Assembly (NCBI GenBank): GCA_946699065.1
Contig: CAMPDV010000008.1
Coordinates: 124,001 to 188,000, forward strand
Reading direction: 5' to 3'
DNA length: 64,000 nt
DNA from: Loxodes magnus
Lineage: Eukaryota > Ciliophora > Karyorelictea > Loxodida > Loxodidae
Shown here: one piece after another, positions 11,568 through 24,315 of the stretch
How positions within the stretch are numbered: the first letter of the stretch is position 1
Layout of the letters: each line of letters opens with the position of its first letter
Position numbers and translations under genes: made by a program
Notes under the pieces: model-generated
Database searches by the model: none
Seen by the model: the letters and a program-made list of their open reading frames with translations, nothing else
What the model was told of the DNA's origin: nothing

Positions 11568-13148
11568 ATGGTAGAGAAATCAAAGAAAGGAGCTCTTAAT
11601 AGTGATCTACCTGTTGTTGGTCTTCATATCAGCTGTAGAAATCTTGCTAATATGGACTACTTTAGTAAGAGTGATCCATTTGTTGTGGTTTATCATGGAA
11701 CCCCAAATGGAGATTGGCAGAAAATTAAGGAGACAGAAGTTTTAAAGGACAACATTAATCCTGATTTTGTAACACCAATAGAATTGGAGTTTTAATTCTA
11801 GGAAGTACAGCATCTTAAATTCATTGTTTTTGACTGGGACGAAACTGCAAACCAAGAAATCGGAAAAGTTGAATGCTAATTAGGAGATATAATCGGAAGT
11901 AGAGATGCAAGTACTAAGAGATTTACTTTAAAAGACGAAAATTAAAAAGAAGTTGGAGTAATAATTGTGAGAGGTGAAATTCTAGTTTAAAGGAGAGGCA
12001 CTGATTGGATTCATTTCTTGTGTAAAGCAGAACAATTAGCTGACAAAGATGCCTTCAGCAAAAGTGATCCCTTTTTCAAAATTCTAAGACATACAGGTGA
12101 AGGAAATAATTTCGATTTAGTATATACCTCTGAAGTTATAATGGACAATTTAAATCCAGTCTGGAGATCTTTTAGGATATCAGTGAATTAGATCTGTAAC
12201 AATGATTCTTATAGAAAGCTATTAATATAAGTATATGATGATGACGAAGGAGGAAAATTTGAATTCATAGGTTAAGTTTACACGTCATTAAATGAACTTT
12301 AAACTAAACCAAGACTTAACTTAATAAATGTTGGATAAAAAAGTTAAGGAATTTTCATTATCTAAGATATATAAATAAAGCATGACTTTGATTTCCTCGA
12401 TTATATCGAAAGAGACCTATAATTTAACTTTATGGTGGCAATTGACTTTACATAATCCAATGGAGAAATGGGCAAAGAAGGTTGCTTGCATAATATAATT
12501 CCTGGATAGCAAAACGACTATGAGCGAACTATTATGAGTGTTGGGTCAGTTATTTAACAGTATGATAATGATAAAAGATTCCCAGTATGGGGCTTTGGAG
12601 CAAGACCAGTACCAGGAGGTAAAATAAGCCATTGTTTTCCTCTTAATGAAAATGAATAAGATCCTTGCGTGAATGGAATCGAATAGCTCTTAGAATGTTA
12701 CAGAAAACAAGCTGCTAAAGTCTAATTTTCAGGTGGTACATTTTTCTAAGATGTATTAAGAGCCGCGTTTTAAAGAGCACAAGAAAAATGGCCCGAGGAT
12801 GAATAATTTTACTATATCCTACTTATTCTAACAGATGGAATAATAAATGACAAACAGAAAGTAAAAGACTTAATCGTCGAAAATAATAATCTGCCAATAT
12901 CTATTATCATCGTAGGTGTTGGAAACGAAGACTTCTTTTAAATGGAAGAGTTGGATTCGGACAATCTAAAAATACGTCACACCAACAATACATATGCTGA
13001 AAGAGATATAGTTCAGTTCGTTGACGTCAAGAAATTTATGAACGATCAAACTGCTCTAGTAAAGTAAATCTTATCTGAAGTTCCAGGATAAATCGAGACC
13101 TATATGAATAATAACGAAATCAAGCCTTTGAAAAAAAAAGGAAATTGA
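11568..13148 (+). CDS. Copine (C2-C2-vWA), 526 aa
   Basis: A complete intronless copine, close to the usual 530-560 aa. C2A (about residues 12-135) and C2B (about 145-280) each carry the calcium-site motif SKSDPF and a second Asp cluster (FDWDE; YDDDEGG). The vWA/copine domain (about 295-510) has a MIDAS-like DFTQSN and the diagnostic [12 protein letters not shown] and NGIEQLLECYR segments. Copines bind phospholipid in a Ca2+-dependent way and act in membrane traffic and signalling at the cytosolic face. Stop codons TAA/TAG recur as Gln. No internal TGA occurs, and it ends at TGA 13146-13148. In other codes it would appear broken after 75 codons. Confidence 0.95.
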
Positions 13149-14073
13149 GACTTTACTTAAACATTTTATTTAAAACAAAATAAAAATTTTGTACTTATTC
13201 AAATCTTTCAAGAACTAAATCTTCTTAGTGCTTAGAAATTCAATATAGTGCTTTACTTTATTCTAACTAAATCCTTCATTATTCTAACTCAAGTAATTTA
13301 GTTCATTTCTTTATTAGTCTTGATCTAGATTTTCGATATTATCATTATAAGCTGTTAGAAAATTATTTTTCAGTTATTTTCCCCCTTTTTTAAGTAAAGT
13401 ATATTAAAAGTGCTTCGCTATTTTAGAAGCATTTGAAGTTCAACGTTGGAATCTCAAAACCTGGTTTCAAATCTCATCACCAATTTTTTGAGTAAATATA
13501 TAAAAAATATTAATTGGATCAGGTGATAACTTATAGAACTAAGTTAAGTAGTATATATGAAGTATTAAAGTACATTTGAAACCATAACTTTATAATAAAA
13601 GCATTCTATATTTCTATCCTTCTATGAATCTCTTTTTATCACTTTTGTTTAAGCTTCTATATTTCCCTTAGCTGCTAGACATTATAATTAATATTCTCCT
13701 TATTTATAGATTCATTGGGTAGATTAATCTATTATTTTCGAATATTTGTATGAGTGATCAGGGCAAATTTCAAGAATCAAGTATTAAATACAAAACATTT
13801 AATGTTATTGAATGATATCTTTTTACCCTTATTTATTTGAAATCGACATGTCTTAGTTTACAGAGATATACTAATGAAATACCCAGCTAAGCAGTTTAAT
13901 CTGATCTAATACTGTCTAATAATCGTTTGCTTGCTTTTATACCTAAACTAGAAGCTAGGATTTTGATTATTTATAAGAAGTTTAAAGAGTACATCTAAGT
14001 ACGAAAGCATTATATAAACATTAGTTATTTAATATAATTATTTTATTTAGAAGTTTCCTATCATTAATTCATC
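13149..14073. other. Intergenic between convergent copine and KTI12
   Basis: 925 nt holding both 3' flanks. T-rich at first, with a small hairpin around 13412-13430 (GCTTC...GAAGC). No coding frame. Confidence 0.4.
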
Positions 14074-14865
14074 TCAGTTAAGTTCAGTACTAATGAATTC
14101 TAAGAATGCTTGCTATGCTAACTCTTCAGGAGGTGGGTGTATTTTTACTACCTTTAAGAATTGCATCTTACATCTTTTAAGGTCAAAAGGAGTTAATTTG
14201 CTATTTCAACAAAATTCTTTTTCTCCCAACATAAAACGAACACCAGGTTCTTAGCTTTGTAAGAGCTTTTCTATTATTTACTATACTGACTAATCAATAT
14301 TATATACATAGCTAGTTGTAGTCTTAGCCTCTATTTTAGTAGCTACTGGTTCTTTTAGAGTTCTAGTGCTTCATAGTTCTCTCTCTATAGCATCAAAAGG
14401 TATCTCTGTCAAGTTTCTTACTGAAATTAGTGGCTTTTCCCACTTATTTTTTGCAACTGGCATCTCGAATCTTTGACTGATTGATTATATTTGTTCTTCG
14501 GTAAATTAGTTTCCTTCTGGTTATGAGATACTTTATGGTGGAATGTCCACAAAAACTAAGCAGTATTAGGTTTTTATTGCTCTTGCAAGACAATAAATTT
14601 CATATCTATAGCCTTTGACGTAATTCAAAGAGTCAAATATGACAAATGTATCAGCACGAATTTCTCTTTCAAGTGTTGATTTGAGCATTGACCTAGTGGT
14701 CTTTTCTTAAGACTAATTGCTATATCCTTCCTTTTTATTTATATTTAAGCTTTCCTCATTAATTAGAAGAACTGACACTTGCTTTTGTTCAAGAAATTCC
14801 TTTATACAGTTAGCAACGTAAGTTTTACCACAATTAGGAAGACCGCAAATTTAAACTAAAGGCAT
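14074..14865 (-). CDS. KTI12: KTI12-like P-loop protein, 263 aa
   Basis: The protein starts MPLVQICGLPNCGKTYVAN, with an N-terminal Walker A (residues 8-15) as in KTI12, the Elongator partner that supports wobble-uridine modification of tRNA; the family is also related to PSTK kinases. VIFDSLNYVKGYRYEIYC is the conserved Walker B region. Length is near the family's (yeast about 313 aa). Two in-frame TGA codons (14370-14372 and 14206-14208) are read as Trp, the first in the segment RELWSTRTLKEP. The stop is TGA 14074-14076. The start is fixed by the P-loop position, so the upstream RRP9 reading frame, which has no earlier stop, overlaps it by 77 nt. Confidence 0.9.
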
Positions 14866-16242
14866 TATTATTAATTTATAGTTAATTTTTTATCTTATTT
14901 AAAAGTGATTTTGGAGCCTTTAATTTGAAACTTTCTGGTACTTTGAATTCTGATCCTTCAAATATCTTTTAGAAAATCCTCTCCATAAATGTTGGTGCTA
15001 AAGGCCTCTCCTGCTCTATTCTTTTGATTCATCCATAAACTTTTTCCCAAGGAGCTTTCTTTTTTGCAGCTTATTGGATAATGAGAGCTTCTATCTCTGC
15101 ATCTGGAGATTGTAGGGCAAATTGTATTATCTTTAGTTGTTCATTTTTCAAATTTGCTACTTGCCACCTTCCTAGTCTGAACTCTTTCGAAGCAACAAAA
15201 ATAAGCTCAATAATTTAATCTTTTTCAACTATTTGTATTGAGTTTACCCAACCTTGTACTGGTATTTCTTGTATAAGCTTAATACTTCTATTCTCAAAAT
15301 CAACTGTAAAGCATTTCAATAAATCCAAACCTCCTACAGCTATCAGATTGCTTGTACCTGCTATGCTAGAAATCCACTTGCCAAGTTCTAACGAAAAGAC
15401 TGGCTTTCTTCTGCTTAAATGATATAAGTAAAGCTCTCCACTTTAACCTCCGCAAACCATATGAGCATCAGTTACCAAAAAAGCAGCATCCATTGGACCT
15501 AAGCTTCTAAAAATCAACTATGAATTCTTCAAAAGTCGTGAAATTCGTAATGTTTTGTCTAATCCACTTGTAAGAACTCTTCCAACTGAAGAGCTTAGTG
15601 ATGTAATAGATTCCTAATGGCCATATATTTCATCCATGAAAGCCATATTTGTAACATTTCACATTTTTATGACTCTATCCATAGAACAGCTGACTATATG
15701 ATGAACTTTAGGTTAAAAATCGAGACCCTGAATAGATAACTTACTGTAATTGAGTCTTTATGTGCCTTTTCAAAAGTGTCAATAAGTTCCAGCTTTTTAT
15801 CCCATATCTTTATATTCTTGTCATTTCCACCCGTAGCAATATATTGCATATCAAAAGAGATAGCTAAAGCTAAAATTGCTTTATCGTGAGCCTTGATACT
15901 TTTCTAGTGATTGTTGTTAACATATTAATGTAAGTACCCATCTTTGCCTACTATGTAGATATAAGTGTCTTCTTTATTCAAATAGACTCTTACGCAAGTA
16001 ATTGCAAAGCTCTCAAGATTAATAGTATTTTCATTGACCAGAAATAAGTTTTAATAAACTTGCTCGTACTTTACGTTAGTCAACACTGCTTCTTCATGAG
16101 TAGTTCCTTCTACTTATTCTATTAGTTACTTTGCTAACCTCAGTCTTTTCTCATCAACAGTCTCTTCAAAGAAATCATCTTCAAAAAGCTTCTATTTTTT
16201 CTCCACAATATCAGTTGGGAGATCTTCCCTTTAATGCTTCAT
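14789..16242 (-). CDS. RRP9: RRP9/U3-55K-like WD40 protein
   Basis: WD40 protein of the U3 snoRNP, which acts in nucleolar 18S rRNA processing. The N-terminal signature DFFEETVDEKRLRLAKQ before the WD repeats is characteristic of RRP9. WD repeats include ATGGNDKNIKIWD and SCSMDRVIKM[TGA]N, where TGA (15659-15661) is the repeat Trp. One 17-nt intron (15728-15744) is needed. A second TGA (15029-15031) follows KAPWEKVYG. Because GC-richer coding sequence continues past it (IEQERPLAPTFMERIF), it is read as Trp. No further TGA occurs until 14789, inside KTI12. The true stop is therefore either 15029 or 14789. Confidence 0.85.
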
Positions 16243-17449
16243 TTAGGAGAAAATATAAAATTTAAAAATAACTTAATTTAAACACTTCAAATATACCCTA
16301 TCTTTATCTATCAACCTCTTTAGAGCATTCAAATACGATACTCATGCTAGTACTTCTTAAGTTCTCTTCTATACCTACAACTTATTAAGCTTATGTCTTA
16401 TAAAAATTCCCTAGTAAGAATTATCTTCATCTATAGAATCTAACCTTCATCTATCTTGACTTCTTTCGTTAGTTCATACTCTAAACTCTAAATTTAAAGA
16501 TGCAAAATATCCAATTTATGCTAATTTAACTCTTTCAGTATAGTAATATAACTTTGCTCTATACTACACAGAGATCTTTCCAATATCTCTTATATTTTAA
16601 ATATATCATCTGAAGTTCATTTTTTATGATAGATACGTTAATAATATTAGCCCTGATATCTTAATTACTTCTATATAATCAACCAAATTCTAGCAAAGCA
16701 TTAGAAGATATCAAAGCTAATTAGCTATTTTTATACTTATTTTAACAGCTTTTTATTAAGCCTGTGAGTATAGTAAACGATCAGAGTGGGAGATGAAACT
16801 AAGAGACTAAGAGTTGTGAAGTTTGGGTTTATAATTACTTGAAGTCTTATCATACCTAAAGTACTTTTAAATAGATCAATGGGTATTAAAGCTAAAGAGT
16901 AGAATATCTAATTATCTTACATGTTCTTAGTAATATCTAACTATTTAATTGAGGTAGAAATAGAATTATACTAAGCTAGGTGAGTAATTATAACTCTTAG
17001 GATTTATATCTCTAAGCTTTTAGCTCCCTACTAAGACAAGCAACTAGTAGTGCTAAGTAAATAAAAAACTGTTACCTTATAAGACTAAAAAGTTTACTGC
17101 AAAGGTAAAGCATATCTGTTGATTTAACTATCTAAGGTAATTGAAAGGTATATTAGCTTTAGTGCTAATCGGATAGGGAGGATTAATATAGGATATATGA
17201 ATATCTTAGACAAGCTTAAGATATAAAAACTGAACGTTAAGAAGGCTTTCAATCTAAACTTTTTTCTGCAAATTTCTTTGAAGTTGCGTCTATTAATTTG
17301 AACTTATAACTATAAAGCAAAGGTTGTGCATCTCAGTTCATATTGAATAAGGTATTTTACCAAAATAAAAAGGCATATAGGATAATATCAGTCTCTGGTA
17401 TGCTAAAAGGATTAAGGAAATTATTCCTAATACTAAGTATAAACTAAAA
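16243..17449. other. Divergent intergenic region, no gene seen
   Basis: 1.2 kb between RRP9 (minus) and AP-1 mu (plus), so it should hold both promoters. Pyrimidine-rich on plus to about 16650, purine-richer from about 16780. No frame with coding composition. Confidence 0.45.
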
Positions 17450-18727
17450 ATGGCACTTTCAGGAATTTATTTCTTAGACCAGAAAGGAAAGGTGATAATA
17501 TCAAGAACATATAGATCTGAAGCTCCTTCTAATACTTATGTACAAGAGAAATTTATAAGGCTGCTATTAGAACAGGAAGAAATCCCTCCAATCTTTTAGC
17601 AAGATGACTGAACTTTCAATTATATTAGACATCAAAACTTGTATATTATAGGAGTTGCTAAAGGAAATTATAATGTTATGCTAGTGTTTGCATATCTATA
17701 GAAGCTCCTCTAAGTATTATGTGAATACTTTAATGAACTTGAAGAAGAAAGCTTGAGAGATAATTTTGTAATCACCTATGAGCTGCTTGATGAAATGATG
17801 GATAATGGATATCCTTAGGTTACTGAGTGGAAAATGCTTAAGGAGTTTATTACTTCTGAAGCTAGTAAATTGCAAATAGATAAAGTCACTATTCCAAAAG
17901 AACTCACTACAGCTGTTAGTTGGAGACCTGATGGAATCAAATATAGGAAGAACGAAATTTTTCTAGATGTGATAGAAAAGTTAAACCTGCTTGTAGCTAG
18001 TAATGGAGCTGTACTTAGAAGCGAAATTCTTGGAATTGTTAAAATGAATTCTTTTTTAAGTGGAATGCCTGAACTTAAATTAGGACTTAATGATAAAGTT
18101 CTTTTTGAAATGACTGGAAGATAAAGTCGTTCAAAAACCATAGAAATGGAAGACATTAAGTTTCACTAATGTGTCAGACTAGCCAGATTTGAGAATGATA
18201 GAACAATTTCTTTTATTCCACCTGATGGGTAATTTGAATTGATGTCGTACCGCCTTGATACAACTGTGAAGCCTTTAATATGAGTAGAGTGCTCTATTTA
18301 GCCTCATTAGCAGTCAAGAATAGAATATCTTGTCAAGGCTAAGACTCAATTTAAAGCAAGAAGTACTGCTACCAATGTAGAAATAAACATTCCTGTTCCC
18401 TGTGATGCTGATTCTCCAACTTTCAAGGCATCTGTAGGAAATGTGGTTTATCATCCTGACAAAGATTGCATGGTTTGAATTATCAAACAATTTCAGGGTC
18501 AAAAAGAATTTATGATGAGAGCCTAATTCGGACTACCAAGCATAGCTGCAGAAGAGAGAGAAAAGTATGTAAAAATTCCAATAAGTTTAAAGTTTGAAAT
18601 TCCTTACTTTACTGTTAGTGGTATACAAGTTAGATATCTCAAAATCATTGAGAAAAGTGGCTATACAGCTCTTCCTTGGGTTAGATATATTACTCAAAAT
18701 GGAGAATATTAGCTTAGAATGGCTTGA
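17450..18727 (+). CDS. AP1M1: AP-1 adaptor medium chain (mu), 425 aa
   Basis: Full-length clathrin adaptor mu subunit (animal AP1M about 423 aa). A longin domain (about 1-140) includes ELEEESLRDNFV and YELLDEMMD. The mu homology domain (about 165-425) includes WRPDGIKYRKNE, FLSGMPELKLGLNDK, RFENDRTISFIPPDG and the C-terminal ALPWVRYITQNGEYQLR. AP-1 sorts cargo between trans-Golgi and endosomes and recognises tyrosine motifs. Three in-frame TGAs (17609, 18281, 18476) are Trp. The second and third fall at invariant Trp residues of KPLI-W-E and V-W-I-K. Intronless, ending at TGA 18725, 34 nt from the convergent CBS stop. Confidence 0.97.
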
Positions 18728-18761
18728 TATAATATTTAAAATTTTTTAAGACTAAAGTTAA

Positions 18762-20285
18762 TCATTTTACTAGAGCCATAAATTCTGCAACATCATTCGG
18801 TGTAATTGTTATTTTAGGATCTTCTTGCACTATGACATAATAGTTCGTCTCAGCAGCATGCATAATATAATCCATTCCGTCATTCACACTAACTTTTCTG
18901 AACCTAAGATTCATAATACTATCAATTGGATCGTATAGCTTGCTTCTGTTTGTACCAACACGGAACATAATATCTTTTAAACAGGTTCCTCCTTTTATGT
19001 TATTTTAGTTATCAACAATAGCCGCAGCATCATGCTTTGCGTTTTGTAGAATTTCAATAACTTCCTTAATCTTTGTTCCTAACATTATTGAAACTCTCTC
19101 TTTCAGATGTCCCATTTTTTCGATACATTATTATAGTTTATATCCAGTAATTAAGTTTGGTTCTGGATCCATATACTTAAAATCAATCATCCATGAGTCT
19201 GTTACGAATGTTGAGATATAGCTCCTAATGCTATCTGGACATATTACTACACATCTCTTTCCTGCTGGTACGTTATTCTTTAAACAGTACTATATTGCTC
19301 CGTATATTGCTGCTCCTGCACTTCCTCCTATCATTATTCCTTCTTCTTTTATTACTCTTCTTGCTATATGGAACGATTCTTTATCAGGGATCTTTACCCA
19401 ATCATCTACAATCTTAATGTCTATAGATCTAGGTCTAAAGTTAGGTTATCCTATTCCTTCTACCATGAAAGGTCCTAAATTATTTTCGTTTCCTGGCATT
19501 AAGTAACTTCCAGCTGGATCTACTGCTATTATTTTCACTGGATGACCCACATCTTTAAACTTACGAGCACATCCAGATAAAGTTCCTCCTGTTCCTGTTC
19601 CTGCAAAGAAATAATCAAATTATCCATCAGTATCTCTTAGAATTTCTTCAGCAGTTCAATCATAGTGAGCAAGAGGATTACTTGGATTAATATATTATCC
19701 ACAGACATGATGAGTTTCAGGTTAATCACATTAGTATTTAAAAACAGCTCCAAATTAACTTCTTACATCATAAAGAGGAACACCATCGGGAGTTCTTAAG
19801 CAAGTGGATCCAAGAATAGTAAGAGTTTTTTCCTTTTCAAGAGAGAATTTTTAAGGCATAGCAGTGATGCATTTAATACCTTTAACAGCTGCAACCATAG
19901 CTACTGCAATACCAGTATTACCAGAAGTGGGTTCAAGAACAGTATGCTTACTTAGATCTCCTGAAATGATTCCATAATATTCAAAATCTTCAATCATTCT
20001 AAGACCAATTCTATCTTTAACAGAGCCTCCAGGATTACACATTTCTAGCTTAAGTAGAATTTCAGCTTTAACTCCCAAAGATTGAGGAACTTTATTTAAG
20101 CGAACTAATGGAGTATTTCCTATTAAATCAAGTATATTATCATATATTTTTTTCTTAGGAGGTAAAGGTACATGATGATGAGGGTCTAATAACTCAGGAT
20201 ATTACTTAGACTCATGATAAAGACAAGGAGTGGGAGTGTCTTTGATTTCAATCGTAGGGAACTTATATGATTTAGGAGCTGCCAT
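18762..20285 (-). CDS. CBS: Cystathionine beta-synthase, copy 1 (507 aa)
   Basis: PLP enzyme condensing serine and homocysteine to cystathionine in transsulfuration. The catalytic core has GGSVKDR with the Schiff-base Lys (about residue 88), EPTSGNTG, the phosphate loop AGTGTGGT (about 228) and GGSAGA. A C-terminal CBS-domain region (about 385-505) matches the regulatory region that binds S-adenosylmethionine in animal CBS. The N-terminal stretch has a Cys and a His cluster but a heme site is not established. An in-frame TGA (19656-19658) follows HYD, where human CBS has Thr; it is read as Trp. The C-terminal third (below about 19143) differs clearly from copies 2 and 3. Confidence 0.95.
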
Positions 20286-23200
20286 AATAATATTTGTTAA
20301 GAGCAAGTTGTATTTGAGCTTATTAGGATCTAAATTAGGGATAATTTTCCTAGCTTTTTAAACTAAAGATACACTTAATTTTATAAACTAAATGCTTTAA
20401 TTTAAACATTCATACCTCATCATATAGTACTCACCAAATCCCAATATTTCGTCTCATAATATTCTACATTAAGATAGGAATTTTCAGTTAGGTAATACTA
20501 TAAGATCTAATGAGGATTAAAAGAGGTGTAAGGGAGTATAAATAAATGCGTTTGTACTATTAAAAGTATTTTCACATGATAATTCCTGAATCATAAGTAA
20601 TAGGAATAACATTCTTGCTCTTAATAATATGAGAGATAGTTTTGACTGCTTGAAAATTAGTATATAACTGATTGCTTAACTTTAATTATATATTACAGAT
20701 TTTAGCCCTTTTGCTACTCGTTTCTGAGATTAATAGAGTGTTGATGATATAGCATAATAGGATAATTTTATTATTGCATTGATGTAATAAAAAGTAATTA
20801 AACTTTGCTCTATAGAAGGTAGAAAAGAAAGGTAGTTAGTAAGATAAAGATTGCTATTTCAGATAGTTAATATAAGCAAACTTATTAGAGCATAAAGCCT
20901 CTTTATTAATGGCTTATATTCAAATAGTCATTTTAAAAGATAATAATAACCCTAGCATCGTTTTTATAGAAGTGATTCCTTTTCTTAGTTTGGTTTATCA
21001 TTAATCTAGCAACTAATAAAAGGAGCTAATAATAGAGTTCTTACTGAATATATTTTTATGATATAATCGTAATTTTCTTTCTATAGCATAAATATGCTAT
21101 CTGTACTTTAATAATAGCCTAAAGCATCATACTCTTAATTATTTAGTTAAAGATGCTTTTATCTATTAATCAGTTATGACTTTTAAACTAAAGCTAGCTT
21201 CTTAGCTATTTTCATCTTCTTTTCTCTACTTTCTTTCTATATTCATATTTTATCCTCAGAGTCATTCTTTATAACATATTAAATAATATTATCAACTTTC
21301 ACTTCAATGTATACTTTGAGTGAAAATTTGGATAATAATTAAGATTTTAAGTGTGATGATATATGAATAGGCAATCAGTTAGAGATAGTGAACTTAGCAA
21401 GCTTAGATATCTTAGCCTAAGATAAATTACTTATATACTAATATAGACAGTATGGCAAATAATGCTAACTAGGCTAAAATTAGCTGTGCAATTAGTAATT
21501 GAATCATTATTTAGTTTACTACTTATAGATACGAATTTACTATGAGCTAGAGCAGTTCTCAAAAGTAATATCTAATATGAGTCATTAATAGCTTATATTT
21601 ATATTTATTGATGCTAAGATTTGTACTGTTAGTAGCTAAGTAATCTTAGAAGAGGTGTATCAATGTGCTATTTAAACTAAATATAAGCAAATACCTATGA
21701 TTAGATTACAACTTATTTAAACTTTTGATCTTATTTTTTCAATTTCTACCTAATCTCCAAGTTTCGTTCTGGTTTAATTTGGTTAATTTTTAACTTCTTT
21801 GGCTTAGTTTTAAGTAGAAATTATAGAATTTACTCACTGTTAGCTTTAGAAAACTTCATTAAAAAGAATTTCATTTTTGTACTTTAGGAATAAGCCCATA
21901 AGCCTCTTAAATATTATTAGCCTTTGCTTTATCTTCATTTGTTCATGAGTTCTAAAGCATTTAGTAAATAGCTTTTACAATATCACCATAAGAAAGATTA
22001 ACCTTCAACATGCTAATTCCTTAAAGTTAATTTGAGCTTTGAAGCCTTAAGAAAAACTCACTATTGATTAATCATTTAATTGCAGATAACTATTCAAAGG
22101 CATTTTGATAATCTAGGTTAAGAAGGAAATTCAAAATATAGGTAACTAGGAATGAGAAGAGAGAAATGGAACGATATTTTGCTTTAGTAAGTTACCTGAT
22201 TAATCTGTTAGAAGTTAATTACTTACTAAGTTGTGCGGAATAGCATAATGTAAAGAGTCAGAATAAACTTTACTTATCTTAAGTATGCAAAACCTATGGA
22301 AAATAGTTAATCGCATATGATGATTTCCATTAAGCTAGCATGAGTAGGCTTATCAATAGCCAGTTAAACTAAAATCTTATACTATAGGAAGAGTAATCTA
22401 TGGAGTATGTAGCTTAGATAAGATTTTCTTCTTCTCATTTCTGTACATTTGATCAAAAGAAAGTGAAAAACTTAAATCTTTTAATATAAAATAGGTTAAT
22501 TTAAGCATTTTTTGAAAAATAAGCATCAAATTTATGCTAGCAGAACCTACTTATAATGCTAATTTTTGGCACATATTTGATTTAATAGCTCAAAGTAATA
22601 TATAAAATTAGCAGACTAAGTAATGATTCATTCTTTTGCCAATATAGATATCATATTTATTATCACTACAAGATTTATTCTGATGGAGACTTACTGTATA
22701 TGAAATATGATAAATTGGCTTATATGATGTAAGATTATTATTTCAATGCTAGAACATATCTTGCTTTGACTTTGTTAAATGCTTTTTTGTCATATTTAAC
22801 TTGATGAAAATGCATAGTGTAATCTAATCAGCGTTATTATCCTTTTTATACTTGAATCTAAACAGATATTTGCATATCGTATTCTCTTAGAAAAAGTTTT
22901 CTTAGTTTATATCAATTTTGAATGCAATTTCTCTTTACTATCCTCTATTTAAAAATTACTAATCCTTTTTTGAGAAAAGCTATCTTCTACTTATGATTAT
23001 GACTCTATTATTTCATATTGCCAAAAATAGATTCAAGGTATTTTTGATTTCTATACTTAACAAGCAACTTTATTTACATTACACGTTAAACAATTTTTCC
23101 TTTCTTACTTACATATATCTAATCTATCAAAAATTGGTATTATATATTATAAGCTTTTAATAACCTTAAGTATCTAAGCTTATTATTAACTTAGCTTATG

Positions 23201-24315
23201 TTCATAAAAAACTAGTTCTTTATATTTCCTAAACTATCTATTGTACCATAAATATTATGATGAGTATATCAATCAATATATAAAGTTAAGCTGTTTCTTT
23301 TTAATATATCTATACATGAATATACATAATAGTTATCCCTAGATTTATTATTTTTCTACTTCTCTATTTATTTTGAATGAGTAGCTATAAAGCTTATCTA
23401 GCTACTGCTTAACTATATGCAAGCATTTTAAGTAATATATGGATTTACTTCTTACCTTTGAAGTCTGTGAAGCTATAAAATGAATATTTAAAGGAATCAA
23501 TTTTAGTTGATCTTTATGACATTTAGTATCTCAGATTCTCTTAATAAACTGAAATTGTCTAAATTAATATGGAATTATCTTACTCAGATGGTAAAGTAGC
23601 AAAATGCTAGTTCTAATTCTAGAATATTACACGAATCTCTACTTTTAAGTGCTTTTATATAATGTGGACTATTGATTTTCATAATAGTATTAATGCATGT
23701 TGATAAGCCTTCCACTGTAATTACTATAGAAGTTATATAAACTACCTATTCAATTCCTTCATTTTTTAACTCTATAAGCATGCAACTTCCTTTTCTTCCT
23801 TTCGATTTCAAAAATGTAATTTTGAGCTATAGAACATGCTAATTTTCGTTATTGGGGTTATAGATATTTTTAAGCATAATTCAGAAGCTTAAATAGTTTT
23901 CAGTCACACAGCAATTTAACAGGTTTAGTTAGAAAGAAAACCAAAAATCTTTAGTAGAGGCTATATTTAAAAATTGAGTTCTCTTCTATTTGAATAAGTA
24001 AAAGGCTAAACAGTTTTGAATTTTAAAAGTCACAAAATAGGACTCTGATTTATATAGAGTTAAGCTTTCAAAACATTCTTTTATTGAATTAGAAAAGGTA
24101 AGATTTTCTAGATAAGCCTTAGTTTTTTTTTTAATATAAGGATATTTTTAGAAAATCGATAAGAAGTTACTGAAAGATTAACTTTATATTGAAGAGTGCA
24201 AAGTGAAGTTACAGCAACTTATAATTTAGAATAGAAGGATCGAATAGGGTTAGAAGAGTAAATGTTATGGTTTAAGTATATAAAAATCTTAAAAATAAAA
24301 CGTAAATAGAGTTTC
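20286..24315. other. CBS spacer 1
   Basis: About 4 kb of AT-rich DNA between CBS copies 1 and 2, repeated almost exactly at 25840-29868. It should hold the promoter of copy 1 (just right of 20285) and the 3' flank of copy 2. The only coding-like piece I find is the 46-codon minus ORF at 21871-22011. Confidence 0.6.
21871..22011 (-). CDS. Small hypothetical protein in spacer 1, 46 aa
   Basis: The ATG at 22011 opens a frame with balanced composition (MLKVNLSYGDIVKAIYQMLQ...), an in-frame TGA read as Trp (about residue 24) and a TGA stop at 21871-21873. If that TGA is also Trp, the frame ends five codons later at 21856. An identical ORF lies at the same place in spacer 2. It is the only stretch of the spacer with amino-acid-like composition. 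No family recognised. It could be a missed exon of something larger. Confidence 0.45.

Noticed and set aside
11568-11795. Copine as a 75-residue truncated protein
   Set aside because: The apparent stop is TAA read as Gln; the C2-C2-vWA frame continues without interruption to 13148.
13400-13500. tRNA-like B-box (GGTTTCAAATC) near a small hairpin
   Set aside because: No seven-base acceptor stem, T stem or anticodon arm can be paired around it on either strand.
19228-19506. 92-codon plus-strand ORF repeated at 24782 and 30335
   Set aside because: Exact antisense of the CBS catalytic core. It repeats only because the gene is repeated.
23570-23640. tRNA-like A box (TACTCAGATGGTAAAGTAG) with a nearby GTTCTAATTC in the CBS spacer
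   Set aside because: The two boxes are too close to fit an anticodon arm, and the T stem is only a CTAG palindrome. Present in both spacers but not a tRNA.
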